Source: Desulfobacterales bacterium
GTDB lineage: Bacteria > Desulfobacterota > Desulfobacteria > Desulfobacterales > JAFDCJ01
Direction of reading: 5' to 3'
Length of the DNA stretch: 19,891 nt
Assembly: GCA_020345785.1 (NCBI GenBank)
Contig: CP070771.1
Coordinates: 3,403,027 to 3,422,917 of the forward strand
Both the position numbers and the translations under genes were made by a program. How positions within the stretch are numbered: position 1 is the stretch's first letter; each line of letters begins with the position of its first letter. Under the pieces are notes generated by a model. It searched no databases, had not been told where the DNA came from, and saw only the letters and a list, made by a program, of their open reading frames with translations. This document shows, piece after piece, positions 8,402 to 15,513 of this stretch.

Positions 8402-8938
8402 CCTCTTTTCCCATCCAATCAGAAAATTGAGTTATAATTTTCAAACACCAGGAGCGGTGAAAAATTTTAAGTAAAATATTAAGCTTCTATGTTTCTTCCC
8501 AGACAGCGCTTGGAAGAAGAGGCACTTGCGGTGCAGCAAATTTAACGGTTGAACGTCGAACATCGAACGTCCAATGCGGATGGCGCCACGCTTTATCTAT
8601 TTTAAAAAAAGTGAATCGAAGCCTGCAACGCGCTGCGCCAAGTCGGATTTCGACTGGTCGATTCGATCGCCCGGAGCAGGCGTTTGCGCCGCGTGTTGCT
8701 CAGTATTTTTTAAATTGACAAAATTCCGTATTCGATGTTGGACGTTGGACGTTCGATGTTTCACGCCTCGGCGTGATTCATTAGTTTCTTTTTTGATCAG
8801 ATCGGCCGTCCTTTTGGCCGGCGGCTGGGCTGCCTGCCCTCCGTAGCCTGAAAGGCGAAGGGGGGACACCTGAAACCTGAATAACGCACAACACCCGGCA
8901 ACATCGACAACTCAAAGTCACTTCAGCGACACATTCAG
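8402..8938. repeat. Non-coding spacer kdgK-eda with large bracketed palindromic repeat
   Basis: No credible gene in 537 nt. Perfect 16-bp inverted copies AACATCGAACGTCCAA (8559-8574) and its complement (8745-8760) bracket a core. Inside it, GCAACGCGCTGCGCCAA (8628-8644) is an imperfect inverse of TTTGCGCCGCGTGTTGC (8683-8699), so the block could fold as one long imperfect stem. GCGCCGCGTGTTGCTCAGT and the trailing A/T run match the spacers at 3887 and 6401. The right end holds CGGCCGTCCTTTTGGCCG (8803-8820) and CACCTGAAACCTGA (8868-8881), again shared with the tctC-tctB spacer. Overlapping 90-codon frames on both strands here translate the repeat and are not genes. Confidence 0.7.
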
Positions 8939-9925
8939 CTATCGGTGCACCCCCGGTCTGGGTCCCGCCAGCAGCGCCTCAACCTCTTCCCGTGTGCACC
9001 AGTTAAAGTCCCCCGGGAAACTGTGCTTTAACGCCGCAAACGCCACGCCGTAATCCAGTCCCTTTTGGATATTGTTCTCGGCGATGACGCCGTACAAAAA
9101 TCCAGCCGCAAACGAATCGCCCCGGCCGACCTGATCAACGATATCGATATCGTAGGTCCGGGTGGTCCAGGTTTTCTCGCGGGACATGGCAAGGGCACTC
9201 CAACGGCATTTCCAGACCGTGTCGCCTTCCCGATAGCTGACGGCAACCATTTCGATGGGATATTTATCGAGCAGAATTCCGGCCAGCGTTTGGTCATCTT
9301 CTGCTTCGATATCCAGGATGGTGCGGGTATCGCCTTTGGTGGTGATTAAAATATCCACGTAATCCAACATGGGCGCCATGGTTCGATTCGCTTCGGTGGG
9401 GCTCCAAAGCTTGGCGCGGTAATTCAAATCCAGGCTTATTTTGCAGCCCGCGGTTTTGGCCTTTTGCAGCGCCTCCAGCGTGGCCGCGGCGGCTGAATGG
9501 CTGACGGCCGGTGTAATTCCGGTCAGATGGAAACATTTGGCTGATTTAAAAATTTCAGCCCAGTTTACCTCACCCGGCTGAATGTTGCTGAAAGACGAAT
9601 TCGCGCGGTCGTAAAGAACCGAGCTGGATCGCGGCGTGGCACCAAATTCCAGAAAATAAAGACCGGCCCTGCCCTCTTTTTCCCAGATAACCGGAGAAAC
9701 ATCCACGCCCAACTCACGGGCTTTGTTGGCAATCATCCGACCCAGAGGGTTGTCGGGCAGTTTGGATATCCAGGCGCTTTTCAGTCCCAGGCGTGAAACA
9801 CCGACGGCAACGTTTAATTCCGCTCCGCCGATGTTCAAATCCAGCGCGGTTGTCTGCTCCAGTCGTTTGAAATCCGGCGGAGACAATCGAATCATGGCTT
9901 CACCGAAGGTGACTAAATCATACAT
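8939..9925 (-). CDS. kdgK: 2-keto-3-deoxygluconate kinase (PfkB family)
   Basis: A PfkB/ribokinase-family sugar kinase of 328 residues, which phosphorylates KDG with ATP to KDPG in the cytoplasm. Visible landmarks are the N-terminal FGEAMIRLSPP, the substrate glycine pair in GGAELNVAVGVSRLG (33-47), KGRAGLYFLEFG-like substrate loop (83-95), and the catalytic motif DQVGRGDSFAAGF (264-276) with base D270. Arg sits at 268 where GAGD-type motifs often have Ala. The ATG at 9925 has GGGAG about 6 nt upstream. It is the first gene of the minus-strand catabolic run, and its leader contains one copy of an 82-bp structured element. The KDG assignment rests on the family plus neighbouring eda and uxaA; the protein alone could also be another hexulosonate or sugar kinase. 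Confidence 0.88.
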   Translation of the reverse strand: MYDLVTFGEAMIRLSPPDFKRLEQTTALDLNIGGAELNVAVGVSRLGLKSAWISKLPDNPLGRMIANKARELGVDVSPVIWEKEGRAGLYFLEFGATPRSSSVLYDRANSSFSNIQPGEVNWAEIFKSAKCFHLTGITPAVSHSAAAATLEALQKAKTAGCKISLDLNYRAKLWSPTEANRTMAPMLDYVDILITTKGDTRTILDIEAEDDQTLAGILLDKYPIEMVAVSYREGDTVWKCRWSALAMSREKTWTTRTYDIDIVDQVGRGDSFAAGFLYGVIAENNIQKGLDYGVAFAALKHSFPGDFNWCTREEVEALLAGPRPGVHR

Positions 9926-9960
9926 GATAAACTCCCAATGCGCCTTGCATGGCAGGCGGA

Positions 9961-10042
9961 ATCAGCAACCACCAGCAGAGCCGGGGGTATGAGGAAGGCC
10001 CCTGGAAGGGACCGGCATCCTACTCTGCCTATGGTCGCTGAT
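9961..10042 (-). repeat. 82-bp structured element, copy 1 (kdgK leader)
   Basis: Terminal inverted repeats ATCAGCAACCA (9961-9971) and TGGTCGCTGAT (10032-10042) pair over 11 bp; as minus-strand RNA the one mismatch becomes a G-U pair. Inside, minus-strand RNA can form GCAGA/UCUGC plus GCCGG/CCGGC with a bulge, and a central hairpin GGUCCCU-UCC-AGGGGCC. A second copy of identical length and about 80 percent identity lies at 11572-11653. Here it ends 35 nt before the kdgK start, so it would sit in the kdgK mRNA leader. Candidate roles are leader RNA, small RNA or MITE-like repeat. I do not recognise a named RNA family. Confidence 0.75.
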
Positions 10043-10069
10043 GTATATAAAGAACTTTGGCTGCATCAA
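10042..10069 (-). promoter_or_regulatory. Candidate kdgK promoter
   Basis: On the minus strand TTGATG (10069-10064), a 16-nt spacer and TATACA (10047-10042) form a moderate sigma-70-type promoter. The -10 box touches the edge of the 82-bp element, so the transcript would start within or just before its first stem. A comparable box pair, TTGAAA-16-TATATC, sits at the same place beside copy 2 (11678-11651). Confidence 0.4.
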
Positions 10070-10105
10070 TAGTTTTTCTGGCTAACCGCATGCCTTTTTA
10101 AGTCT

Positions 10106-10125
10106 CATCCCGCTAGAGCGGGATG
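10106..10125. repeat. Hairpin CATCCCGC/GCGGGATG
   Basis: CATCCCGCT (10106-10114) and AGCGGGATG (10117-10125) form a tight stem, followed by GCTTATGAATGGCGT. A decayed version with the same order (CATCCCGCTAAATCGAGGTTG then CTTATGAGTGGAGT) is at 11682-11717 beside the second 82-bp element, so hairpin and element travel together as one repeated block. The rest of the divergent region to 10299 shows no gene and no promoter that I can defend for the plus-strand gene. Confidence 0.6.
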
Positions 10126-10299
10126 GCTTATGAATGGCGTAAATAAGAATGAAGTGCCAAAATTCAGATTGCACGTTGTCTTATGCAAAAAAATCGGGTA
10201 AAGAAGCAATTCGACCCTAAAATTTGCGCAACTATACGTTTATTATCATTTTGCCGTCAAGCGGAAAAAGAAATGTCCGGGCAGCAAGCTCACATCGAG

Positions 10300-10305
10300 A
10301 AGGAG
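10300..10305 (+). promoter_or_regulatory. Ribosome binding site of the LarA-like gene
   Basis: AAGGAG lies 10 nt before the ATG at 10316. It supports that start over the next in-frame ATG at 10331, which has no such site. Confidence 0.6.
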
Positions 10306-10315
10306 ATGCGAATAA

Positions 10316-11572
10316 ATGAAATACCCGAAGATGATCAGAATTAAACAGAATTTCAAAACCAACCCCATAAAGGATATTCCCGCCGCCGTGCGCTCTGAAC
10401 TGGACAAGCTCCAGCCTCAAAAAATCATTGACCGCGGCCAAACCGTTGCCATTACCGCCGGCAGCCGCGGCATCAACAACCTGGCCGTAATCCTGTCTGA
10501 AATTGTAAGAGAACTGAAAAAAATTGGCGCCAAACCTTTCATTATCCCGGCCATGGGCAGCCACGGCGGCGCGACACCCGAGGGACAAAAAAAGATATTG
10601 GCGCATTACGGCGTGACCAAAGAGAACATGGGCGTGCCCATTAAATCGTCCATGCAGGTCATACAGATCGGCACCACCCCTGACGGTATCCCGGTATATC
10701 TGGACCGCTATGCCTCCCAGGCCGACCATATCGTAGTCTTCAACCGGGTCAAACCCCACACCGATTTCAAGGGCAAAATTGAAAGCGGTTTGATGAAAAT
10801 CATGGCCATCGGGCTGGGCAAGCAAAAGGGCGCCGACCTGTATCACAACGCCATTGTCCGGCTGGGTCATTATCCGGTGTTAACATCGGTGGCCAGGGTC
10901 ATATTGGACAAGTGTCCGATTGCGTTCGGCGTGGCCGTGGTTGAAAACCAGCGGGACGAAACGGAAATCATACGCGCCATACCAGCCGGGGAAATCGAGC
11001 AAACGGAGCCACAACTGCTCAGAAAAGCCAAGCGGCTGCTGCCGCAAATACCACTAAACCCCATTGACCTGCTGATCGTTGACTGGATGGGAAAGGAAAT
11101 CAGCGGCACGGGTATGGACCAGAATGTGATCGGGCGCACCGTTATTTCTTATCACCGGCCTGACATTAAAATTGATATCCTGCGGATTTTTGTGCGGGAC
11201 ATGACAGCCGAATCCGAAGGCAACGCCACCGCTATCGGCAATGCCGACTTTACCACCCAACGGCTGGTGGATAAAATCGATCCCCGGGCAACCTACATGA
11301 ATGCCGTCACATCTTCCTGCCCTGAGGCCGTGCGGATACCGCCTTATTTCAAAACCGACCGCGAGGTAATCGACACCGCGCTGAATACCATCGGACTGGT
11401 GGAACCGCAAGATGCCCGCATCGTTCATATCCGCGACACCCTGCATCTGGAGGAGATCTATATCTCGCAGACCATGCTGGCAGAGGCCCAAAAATCAAAG
11501 GACATCAGCGTCATCGGATCAGCACGACCGCTAAAATTCGGCAAAGACGGCAATCTTGTATCCGATCTATAA
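10316..11572 (+). CDS. LarA-superfamily (DUF2088) nickel-pincer-type racemase/epimerase
   Basis: A 418-residue member of the LarA/DUF2088 superfamily. LarA uses a nickel-pincer nucleotide to racemise lactate by hydride transfer at the 2-hydroxy carbon, and relatives are known to act on other 2-hydroxy acids, including a gluconate 2-epimerase. Conserved blocks are AMGSHGGATPEGQ with H83, VKPHTDFKGKIESGLMKIM with H148 and K161, and H177 in LYHNA. The 16-residue K161-H177 spacing equals that of the nickel-binding K184 and H200 of LarA. The C-terminal lobe has DWMGKEISGTGMD (256-268) and TYMNAVTSS (326-334). No cofactor genes (larB, larC, larE) are in the window. It diverges from the sugar-acid catabolic run, so a sugar-acid 2-epimerase is the best guess. 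It is the only plus-strand gene and is flanked by twin 82-bp elements. Confidence 0.88.
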   Translation: MKYPKMIRIKQNFKTNPIKDIPAAVRSELDKLQPQKIIDRGQTVAITAGSRGINNLAVILSEIVRELKKIGAKPFIIPAMGSHGGATPEGQKKILAHYGVTKENMGVPIKSSMQVIQIGTTPDGIPVYLDRYASQADHIVVFNRVKPHTDFKGKIESGLMKIMAIGLGKQKGADLYHNAIVRLGHYPVLTSVARVILDKCPIAFGVAVVENQRDETEIIRAIPAGEIEQTEPQLLRKAKRLLPQIPLNPIDLLIVDWMGKEISGTGMDQNVIGRTVISYHRPDIKIDILRIFVRDMTAESEGNATAIGNADFTTQRLVDKIDPRATYMNAVTSSCPEAVRIPPYFKTDREVIDTALNTIGLVEPQDARIVHIRDTLHLEEIYISQTMLAEAQKSKDISVIGSARPLKFGKDGNLVSDL

Positions 11573-11653
11573 TCAGCGACCACCAGCAGAACCAGCGATA
11601 TAAGAAATGCCCCTGGAAGGGACCAGAACTGCGCTCTGTTTATGGTCGCTGAT
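11572..11653. repeat. 82-bp structured element, copy 2 (between convergent genes)
   Basis: Perfect 11-bp terminal inverted repeats ATCAGCGACCA (11572-11582) and TGGTCGCTGAT (11643-11653). It begins on the last base of the LarA-like stop codon and is in the same orientation as copy 1. The internal CCCCTGGAAGGGACC and CTCTG blocks are unchanged, while flanking stem bases differ but still pair (CAGA/TCTG plus GCG/CGC). The adjoining stretch to 11729 repeats the CATCCCGC block of copy 1 in decayed form. The remaining bases to 11753 hold nothing else I can support. It may serve as a shared 3' structure for both convergent transcripts, but there is no clear U-run. Confidence 0.75.
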
Positions 11654-11753
11654 ATATGTAACGATAAAACCTTTTCAATTCTCATCCCGCTAAATCGAGG
11701 TTGCTTATGAGTGGAGTCATAAATGAATCACCATCCATTCTTTATCGGACTCT

Positions 11754-13022
11754 TTATTTCATAAGCAGATTAGGCAGAAATAGCACCAGTTGGGGCACGT
11801 AAGAAATCAGAAATAAGACAGCTATGGATGCAACTAAAAACGGCACCGCCGAAAGAGCGATTTTTTCCAATGAAACCTCTGCGATCGGTGAAGCCACCAA
11901 GAGGCAGACACCCAGCGGCGGTGTCGCAAGTCCGATGTTGAGATTAACCGTCATTATGATCCCGAAATGGATGGGATCGATTCCGATGCTTTGGGCCAAG
12001 GGCAGCAGAATGGGTGTCATCAGAATTATGGCAGCCAATGTTTCCATGATAGTTCCCAGAAACAGAAGCAGTAAATTAACAAGCAATAAAATAACAACCG
12101 GATTTTTTGTCATGGAGGTCATGGCCGTTGCGATGATCTCCGGCACTGATTCGGCCGCCAGGATCCAACCAAACAAATGCGCCATCGCCAATATGATTAA
12201 GATGGTTCCCGTCAAGACGCTGGTTTCGTAAAGAATCTGTATAAATATCGATATCTTGAGCTCACGATAGATAAAAAAACCGACGATGAGCGCATAAAAA
12301 ACAGCCACACCGGCAGCCTCGGTAGGCGTAAATACGCCGCTCAGAATTCCACCGAGCAATATTAGCGGCATCATAATTGCCAATATCGTGTTGAAGAATC
12401 CTTCAGTGACGGTGCGTAGGGAGAGAATTTTTTGCCGAACCGGGAACTTCTGTTTTCTGGCAAAATAACCTGCAACGAGCAATTGAGACAACCCCAGCAG
12501 CAGGCCTGGAATAAATCCGGCCAAAAAGAGTTTGGCGATCGATGCCTCGGCCATGGCGCCGTATACAACCATGGCAATACTCGGAGGAATCGTCGGCCCG
12601 ATGGTTGAAGATATTGCCGTCACCGCCCCACTGTACTCCGACGAATATCCTTCTTTTTTCATGGCAGGGATCATGATCGAGCCGATAGCAGCCGTGTCCG
12701 CAGCACCGGCGCCGGTGATGCCGGCAAAGAAAATGCTGGCGACGATGTTTACATAGGCCAATCCCCCGCGGATATGCCCGATAATGATATAAAAGAAGTC
12801 AATCAAGCGCCGGGTGATCCCCGAGGCATTCATTAATTTGCCGGCTAAAATGAACAGGGGCACCGCCAAAATCAGAAAGTTGTCGAGGCCGACAAATACC
12901 CTCTGAGAAACCAAGACGTAGGGCATCTGCGTTTTCCAGAGGTAGGCCACGCTGCTGATTCCCAACACAATAGCGATTGGAACCCCTACCACCAAAAGAA
13001 TCAGGAAAATTAAAGCGATCAT
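11754..13022 (-). CDS. dctM: TRAP transporter large permease DctM
   Basis: Large membrane subunit of a TRAP transporter, a sodium-driven importer that works with small permease DctQ and binding protein DctP. The 422-residue protein is hydrophobic throughout (about 12 segments). Family signatures are FLILAVPLFILAGKLMNASGI (49-69), GAGAADTAAIGSIMIPAM (104-121) and SSTIGPTIPPSIAMVVYGA near 138-156. The start ATG overlaps the dctQ stop (ATGA, 13019-13022), so translation is coupled. It ends about 100 nt from the convergent LarA-like gene. The substrate is a carboxylate, probably an organic or sugar acid by context. Confidence 0.95.
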   Translation of the reverse strand: MIALIFLILLVVGVPIAIVLGISSVAYLWKTQMPYVLVSQRVFVGLDNFLILAVPLFILAGKLMNASGITRRLIDFFYIIIGHIRGGLAYVNIVASIFFAGITGAGAADTAAIGSIMIPAMKKEGYSSEYSGAVTAISSTIGPTIPPSIAMVVYGAMAEASIAKLFLAGFIPGLLLGLSQLLVAGYFARKQKFPVRQKILSLRTVTEGFFNTILAIMMPLILLGGILSGVFTPTEAAGVAVFYALIVGFFIYRELKISIFIQILYETSVLTGTILIILAMAHLFGWILAAESVPEIIATAMTSMTKNPVVILLLVNLLLLFLGTIMETLAAIILMTPILLPLAQSIGIDPIHFGIIMTVNLNIGLATPPLGVCLLVASPIAEVSLEKIALSAVPFLVASIAVLFLISYVPQLVLFLPNLLMK

Positions 13023-13543
13023 TTCGCCTGCCCCTGCTCACTGTTCGAAATCAGCGTGGTTTTAATATACTCAAGGGTGCTCACACAGACGAAAAAGAGC
13101 ATAAAAATAAAGCCGATCCGCAAAAGGCGATAAAGATCAACCATTGGAATACCGAGCGCGGGACTGACCGTTTTGGTAATAATTGCTTTTTTAATGAGCA
13201 TTGAAGGTGATCCGATGCAAACCCCAAGGAAAAGGGCAATCATCACCTGGGTCAGTACGACGATCAATGCTTTCAGGTATTTAGGCAATAGATCTAAAAA
13301 GGCCTCTACTTTCACAAACTGGTTGTGCCTGAGGGCGATGGCGGCTCCAAAAAGAACGGTATAGACGAGAAGATAACTGGACAACTCGGTCGTCCAGGTC
13401 AGCGGCGCGGATAAGACATAACGGAAGAAAACGGCCAGGTTGACAAACACGACGATGCCGGCCATCGATAGAATAATGGAGACCTTGACGATACTTTCAA
13501 GGTAAGCACTGAATTTTTCCAATAATTTTATGATGAACATCAT
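13019..13543 (-). CDS. dctQ: TRAP transporter small permease DctQ
   Basis: Small membrane subunit of the TRAP transporter, 174 residues with four hydrophobic segments. The typical stretch FFRYVLSAPLTWTTELSSYL (39-58), with R41, W50 and E53, is the DctQ signature. The start ATG directly follows the dctP stop (13544), and its stop overlaps the dctM start, giving a tight dctP-dctQ-dctM unit. A second in-frame ATG follows immediately, so the exact start may shift by one codon. Confidence 0.93.
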   Translation of the reverse strand: MMFIIKLLEKFSAYLESIVKVSIILSMAGIVVFVNLAVFFRYVLSAPLTWTTELSSYLLVYTVLFGAAIALRHNQFVKVEAFLDLLPKYLKALIVVLTQVMIALFLGVCIGSPSMLIKKAIITKTVSPALGIPMVDLYRLLRIGFIFMLFFVCVSTLEYIKTTLISNSEQGQAK

Positions 13544-14611
13544 CTATTTTCCGGATACATACCATTCTTCTTTTTCAATCGTGGCACCTACCTCGCGGAT
13601 TTTCTCCACCATTGATCTTGCCCATTCGGAGGTATCTTTCGGAAGTTGGCTATACAGCCACTCATACGCCGGTGAGGTTGCTTTGATAAACGGGGCGAGA
13701 TCCTCTATCGTGGTCACCTGCAAACCCTCGTCCTTCATTTTCTGAATCGCGATGCCGCCCTGCTCCAGCGCATCTTGGTCCATGGTTTGGCGCCACACGG
13801 CAATACACTTCGTCACCGCCAGCTGATGATCGCGTGACAATTTGTCCCAGGTGGCTTTGCTCATGAGAAAGATTCCGCCATTGGAAACGATGGGCAGCAA
13901 GACCATATATTTTTGAACCTCGTAAAACTTTTTCCCATAGAGGGTCAGAGGGCCATTTTCGTTTCCGTCCACCACACCCGTTTGAAGCGCGGTATACAAT
14001 TCGCCAAAGGGAAGCGGAACCGGACTGGCACCAATACTTTCATAGGCTTTCATATGAATCGGCACCTGCATGGTTCTGATTTTAAGCCCCTTGAAATCCT
14101 CTATTGAATTGATCGGAAGCTTATTGTTCATCGGAAGTCGAAAATCCGGTGCACCGATAGCGAGCACTTTAAGTCCCACTTGCTCACCCTGTTCACGGGC
14201 TTTTCCCAAAATCTGCTGGCCGACCGGTCCGTTCATCACGGCCATCCAGTGTTTGGGTCCGTTAAACAAAAAAGGAAGGTTTAAAATGTTTAAGGCGGGA
14301 ATGAAGGTACCGGTTACCCCGATGGAAGTCGCCTGCAAATCGACGCTTCCCAGTTGCAGGCCTTCGGTAATGTCTCTTTCACCGCCCAGCTGGCCCTGGG
14401 GGTAGATTTTAACCTTTATTGCGCCACCGGTTGATTGATCCAGGCATTGGCCGAAAGCGAGTCCGGCAGTGTGGTAAAAATAGATGGGAACATTGGCGTG
14501 ACCATACTTCAACATCATTTCGGCATGAACGGGATTGGCCCATAGAAACAGAACACAGACAAGTGCGATCATCCACAGCCTATTTTTCAAGGTATGTTTG
14601 GTTGTTTTCAT
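13544..14611 (-). CDS. dctP: TRAP transporter substrate-binding protein DctP
   Basis: Periplasmic receptor of the TRAP system, 355 residues. Signal peptide: basic MKTTKHTLKNR, hydrophobic core at 12-25, cleavage after NPVHA (residue 30). The mature protein carries the DctP landmarks YPQGQLGGERDITEGLQLGSVDL (70-92), R158 in GAPDFR, the carboxylate-clamping R179 in GLKIRT, and GELYTALQTGVVDGNENGP (203-221). Good ribosome site AAAGGAG about 7 nt before the ATG at 14611. It is first in the TRAP operon. R179 predicts an acidic ligand. The catabolic cluster beyond the LarA-like gene suggests a sugar acid or 2-hydroxy acid, but the operon could be unrelated to it. Confidence 0.94.
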   Translation of the reverse strand: MKTTKHTLKNRLWMIALVCVLFLWANPVHAEMMLKYGHANVPIYFYHTAGLAFGQCLDQSTGGAIKVKIYPQGQLGGERDITEGLQLGSVDLQATSIGVTGTFIPALNILNLPFLFNGPKHWMAVMNGPVGQQILGKAREQGEQVGLKVLAIGAPDFRLPMNNKLPINSIEDFKGLKIRTMQVPIHMKAYESIGASPVPLPFGELYTALQTGVVDGNENGPLTLYGKKFYEVQKYMVLLPIVSNGGIFLMSKATWDKLSRDHQLAVTKCIAVWRQTMDQDALEQGGIAIQKMKDEGLQVTTIEDLAPFIKATSPAYEWLYSQLPKDTSEWARSMVEKIREVGATIEKEEWYVSGK

Positions 14612-14760
14612 AACGCTTCTCCTTTCAACACGTTAAAAGTTAATACCCTTTGGCCGGGAGGTTTACAGCAATCCAACGATCCTTTATCTTAAATACTACC
14701 ACCTCCTTTCTGATCATACGGTAAACTTATCAGCGAGAAGTGAAGCTACATGATATAAAA
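14612..14760 (-). other. Leader region of the TRAP operon
   Basis: No gene is supported. A near-perfect Shine-Dalgarno sequence AAAGGAGGTGG (minus strand, around 14710-14700) lies about 90 nt before dctP but has no properly spaced ATG, GTG or TTG after it; a GTG inside the motif would open only a 20-codon frame. No confident sigma-70 boxes were found here, so the dctP promoter is not assigned. Confidence 0.35.
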
Positions 14761-14867
14761 TCAGTTTTTTACTCTCACAAAGCTCACAGCTCACACCAAA
14801 TTTTCTATTATCTGCTAACCATTCGGTCTCTGTACGCCTTGTCGGGTCGAAGCTCTCAGAGCGAAGC

Positions 14868-14889
14868 AAAAAGCCCCGCGCAGCGGGAC
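14868..14889 (-). terminator. Intrinsic terminator on the minus strand
   Basis: As minus-strand RNA, GUCCCGC-UGC-GCGGGGC (14889-14873) forms a 7-bp stem with one G-U pair and is followed by UUUUU (14872-14868). Placed between the cyclase gene and dctP, it would end cyclase transcripts before the TRAP operon. Confidence 0.6.
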
Positions 14890-15393
14890 GCATACCTGGC
14901 AGAGAGAGTCATCATTTTTTCAATTTCGAGTGGCCGATATACACATTGGGATAAACTTAATTCCATATAGTTTGGCCGGACCCCTAAAGGGCATTCCTTG
15001 AAAATCAGATTTAGGACAAGGTAAACTATGTTGCGGAGTGCAGGTGGAATCCTGGAGTTGGCGGTTGGAAGAGCCTAAGAGCACCGATAAACTTATGACC
15101 GCTCCAGCACCGTTCATATCTGCTCAGAAAGTCAAGGATATCGAAACCTTGCCCAATCGCCCGAATCATGGATGATCTTTCCCTGGGTTTGAACGGGACG
15201 ATTGCTCGCCAAATTGAAATGTTTCATATCGCTTCTGGCATTATTTAATGGGCAATATCCCGGATGTCAACGTTTATTTGAAATAAGGATATGAAATGGA
15301 CTAACCAACTAAAACTTCGATTGATTATAGAAAAGGGCGGGATGCACCAACAGCAAGTTTTATTCTTTAAAATGCAAAACTATTGAAGGTATA
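14890..15393. other. Gene-poor stretch between the terminator and the cyclase gene
   Basis: About 500 nt with no frame that looks coding. A 26-codon frame at 15095-15175 on the plus strand lacks a ribosome site and resembles nothing I know. No strong hairpins or repeats shared with the other spacers were seen. It may be degenerate former coding sequence. Confidence 0.5.
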
Positions 15394-15513
15394 TCATGGC
15401 TTAGCAACAGCATAACCAGCGGTTTTCCAGCCACTAAACCCATCGCGGAAGTAATAAACTTTCTTATATCCCCAAAACACGGCCTTTGCAGAGGCTTGGG
15501 TCGACAGGCGTCA
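15394..15513 (-). other. In-frame UGA and conserved 38-codon rhodanese continuation
   Basis: The cyclase frame meets TGA (15513-15511) right after HCSDYT. The same frame then runs 38 codons (RLSTQASAKAVFWGYKKV, then YYFRDGFSGWKTAGYAVAKP) to a second TGA at 15396-15394. That continuation is the normal end of a rhodanese domain: helix after the active loop, YKKVYYF strand, GF.GW. The UGA replaces the second residue of a C-x4-C active-loop pattern. After the UGA an RNA hairpin is possible: CCCAA+GCCU pairing with AGGC+UUGGG, 6-nt loop starting 19 nt downstream. That is the right distance for a bacterial SECIS, although its loop G is in third position. Either selenocysteine or a fresh nonsense mutation. 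Confidence 0.7.

Noticed and set aside
8574..8869. Two 90-codon frames on opposite strands in the kdgK-eda spacer
   Set aside because: They translate the iterated repeat (HRTSNVQHR-type) and have no domain and no ribosome site; such frames are typical artefacts of this repeat.
10232..10870. 212-codon minus-strand frame opposite the LarA-like gene
   Set aside because: It is a shadow of the real plus-strand gene, whose motifs and ribosome site are convincing.
15095..15175. 26-codon plus-strand frame in the gene-poor stretch
   Set aside because: No ribosome site, no recognisable similarity and a length expected by chance.
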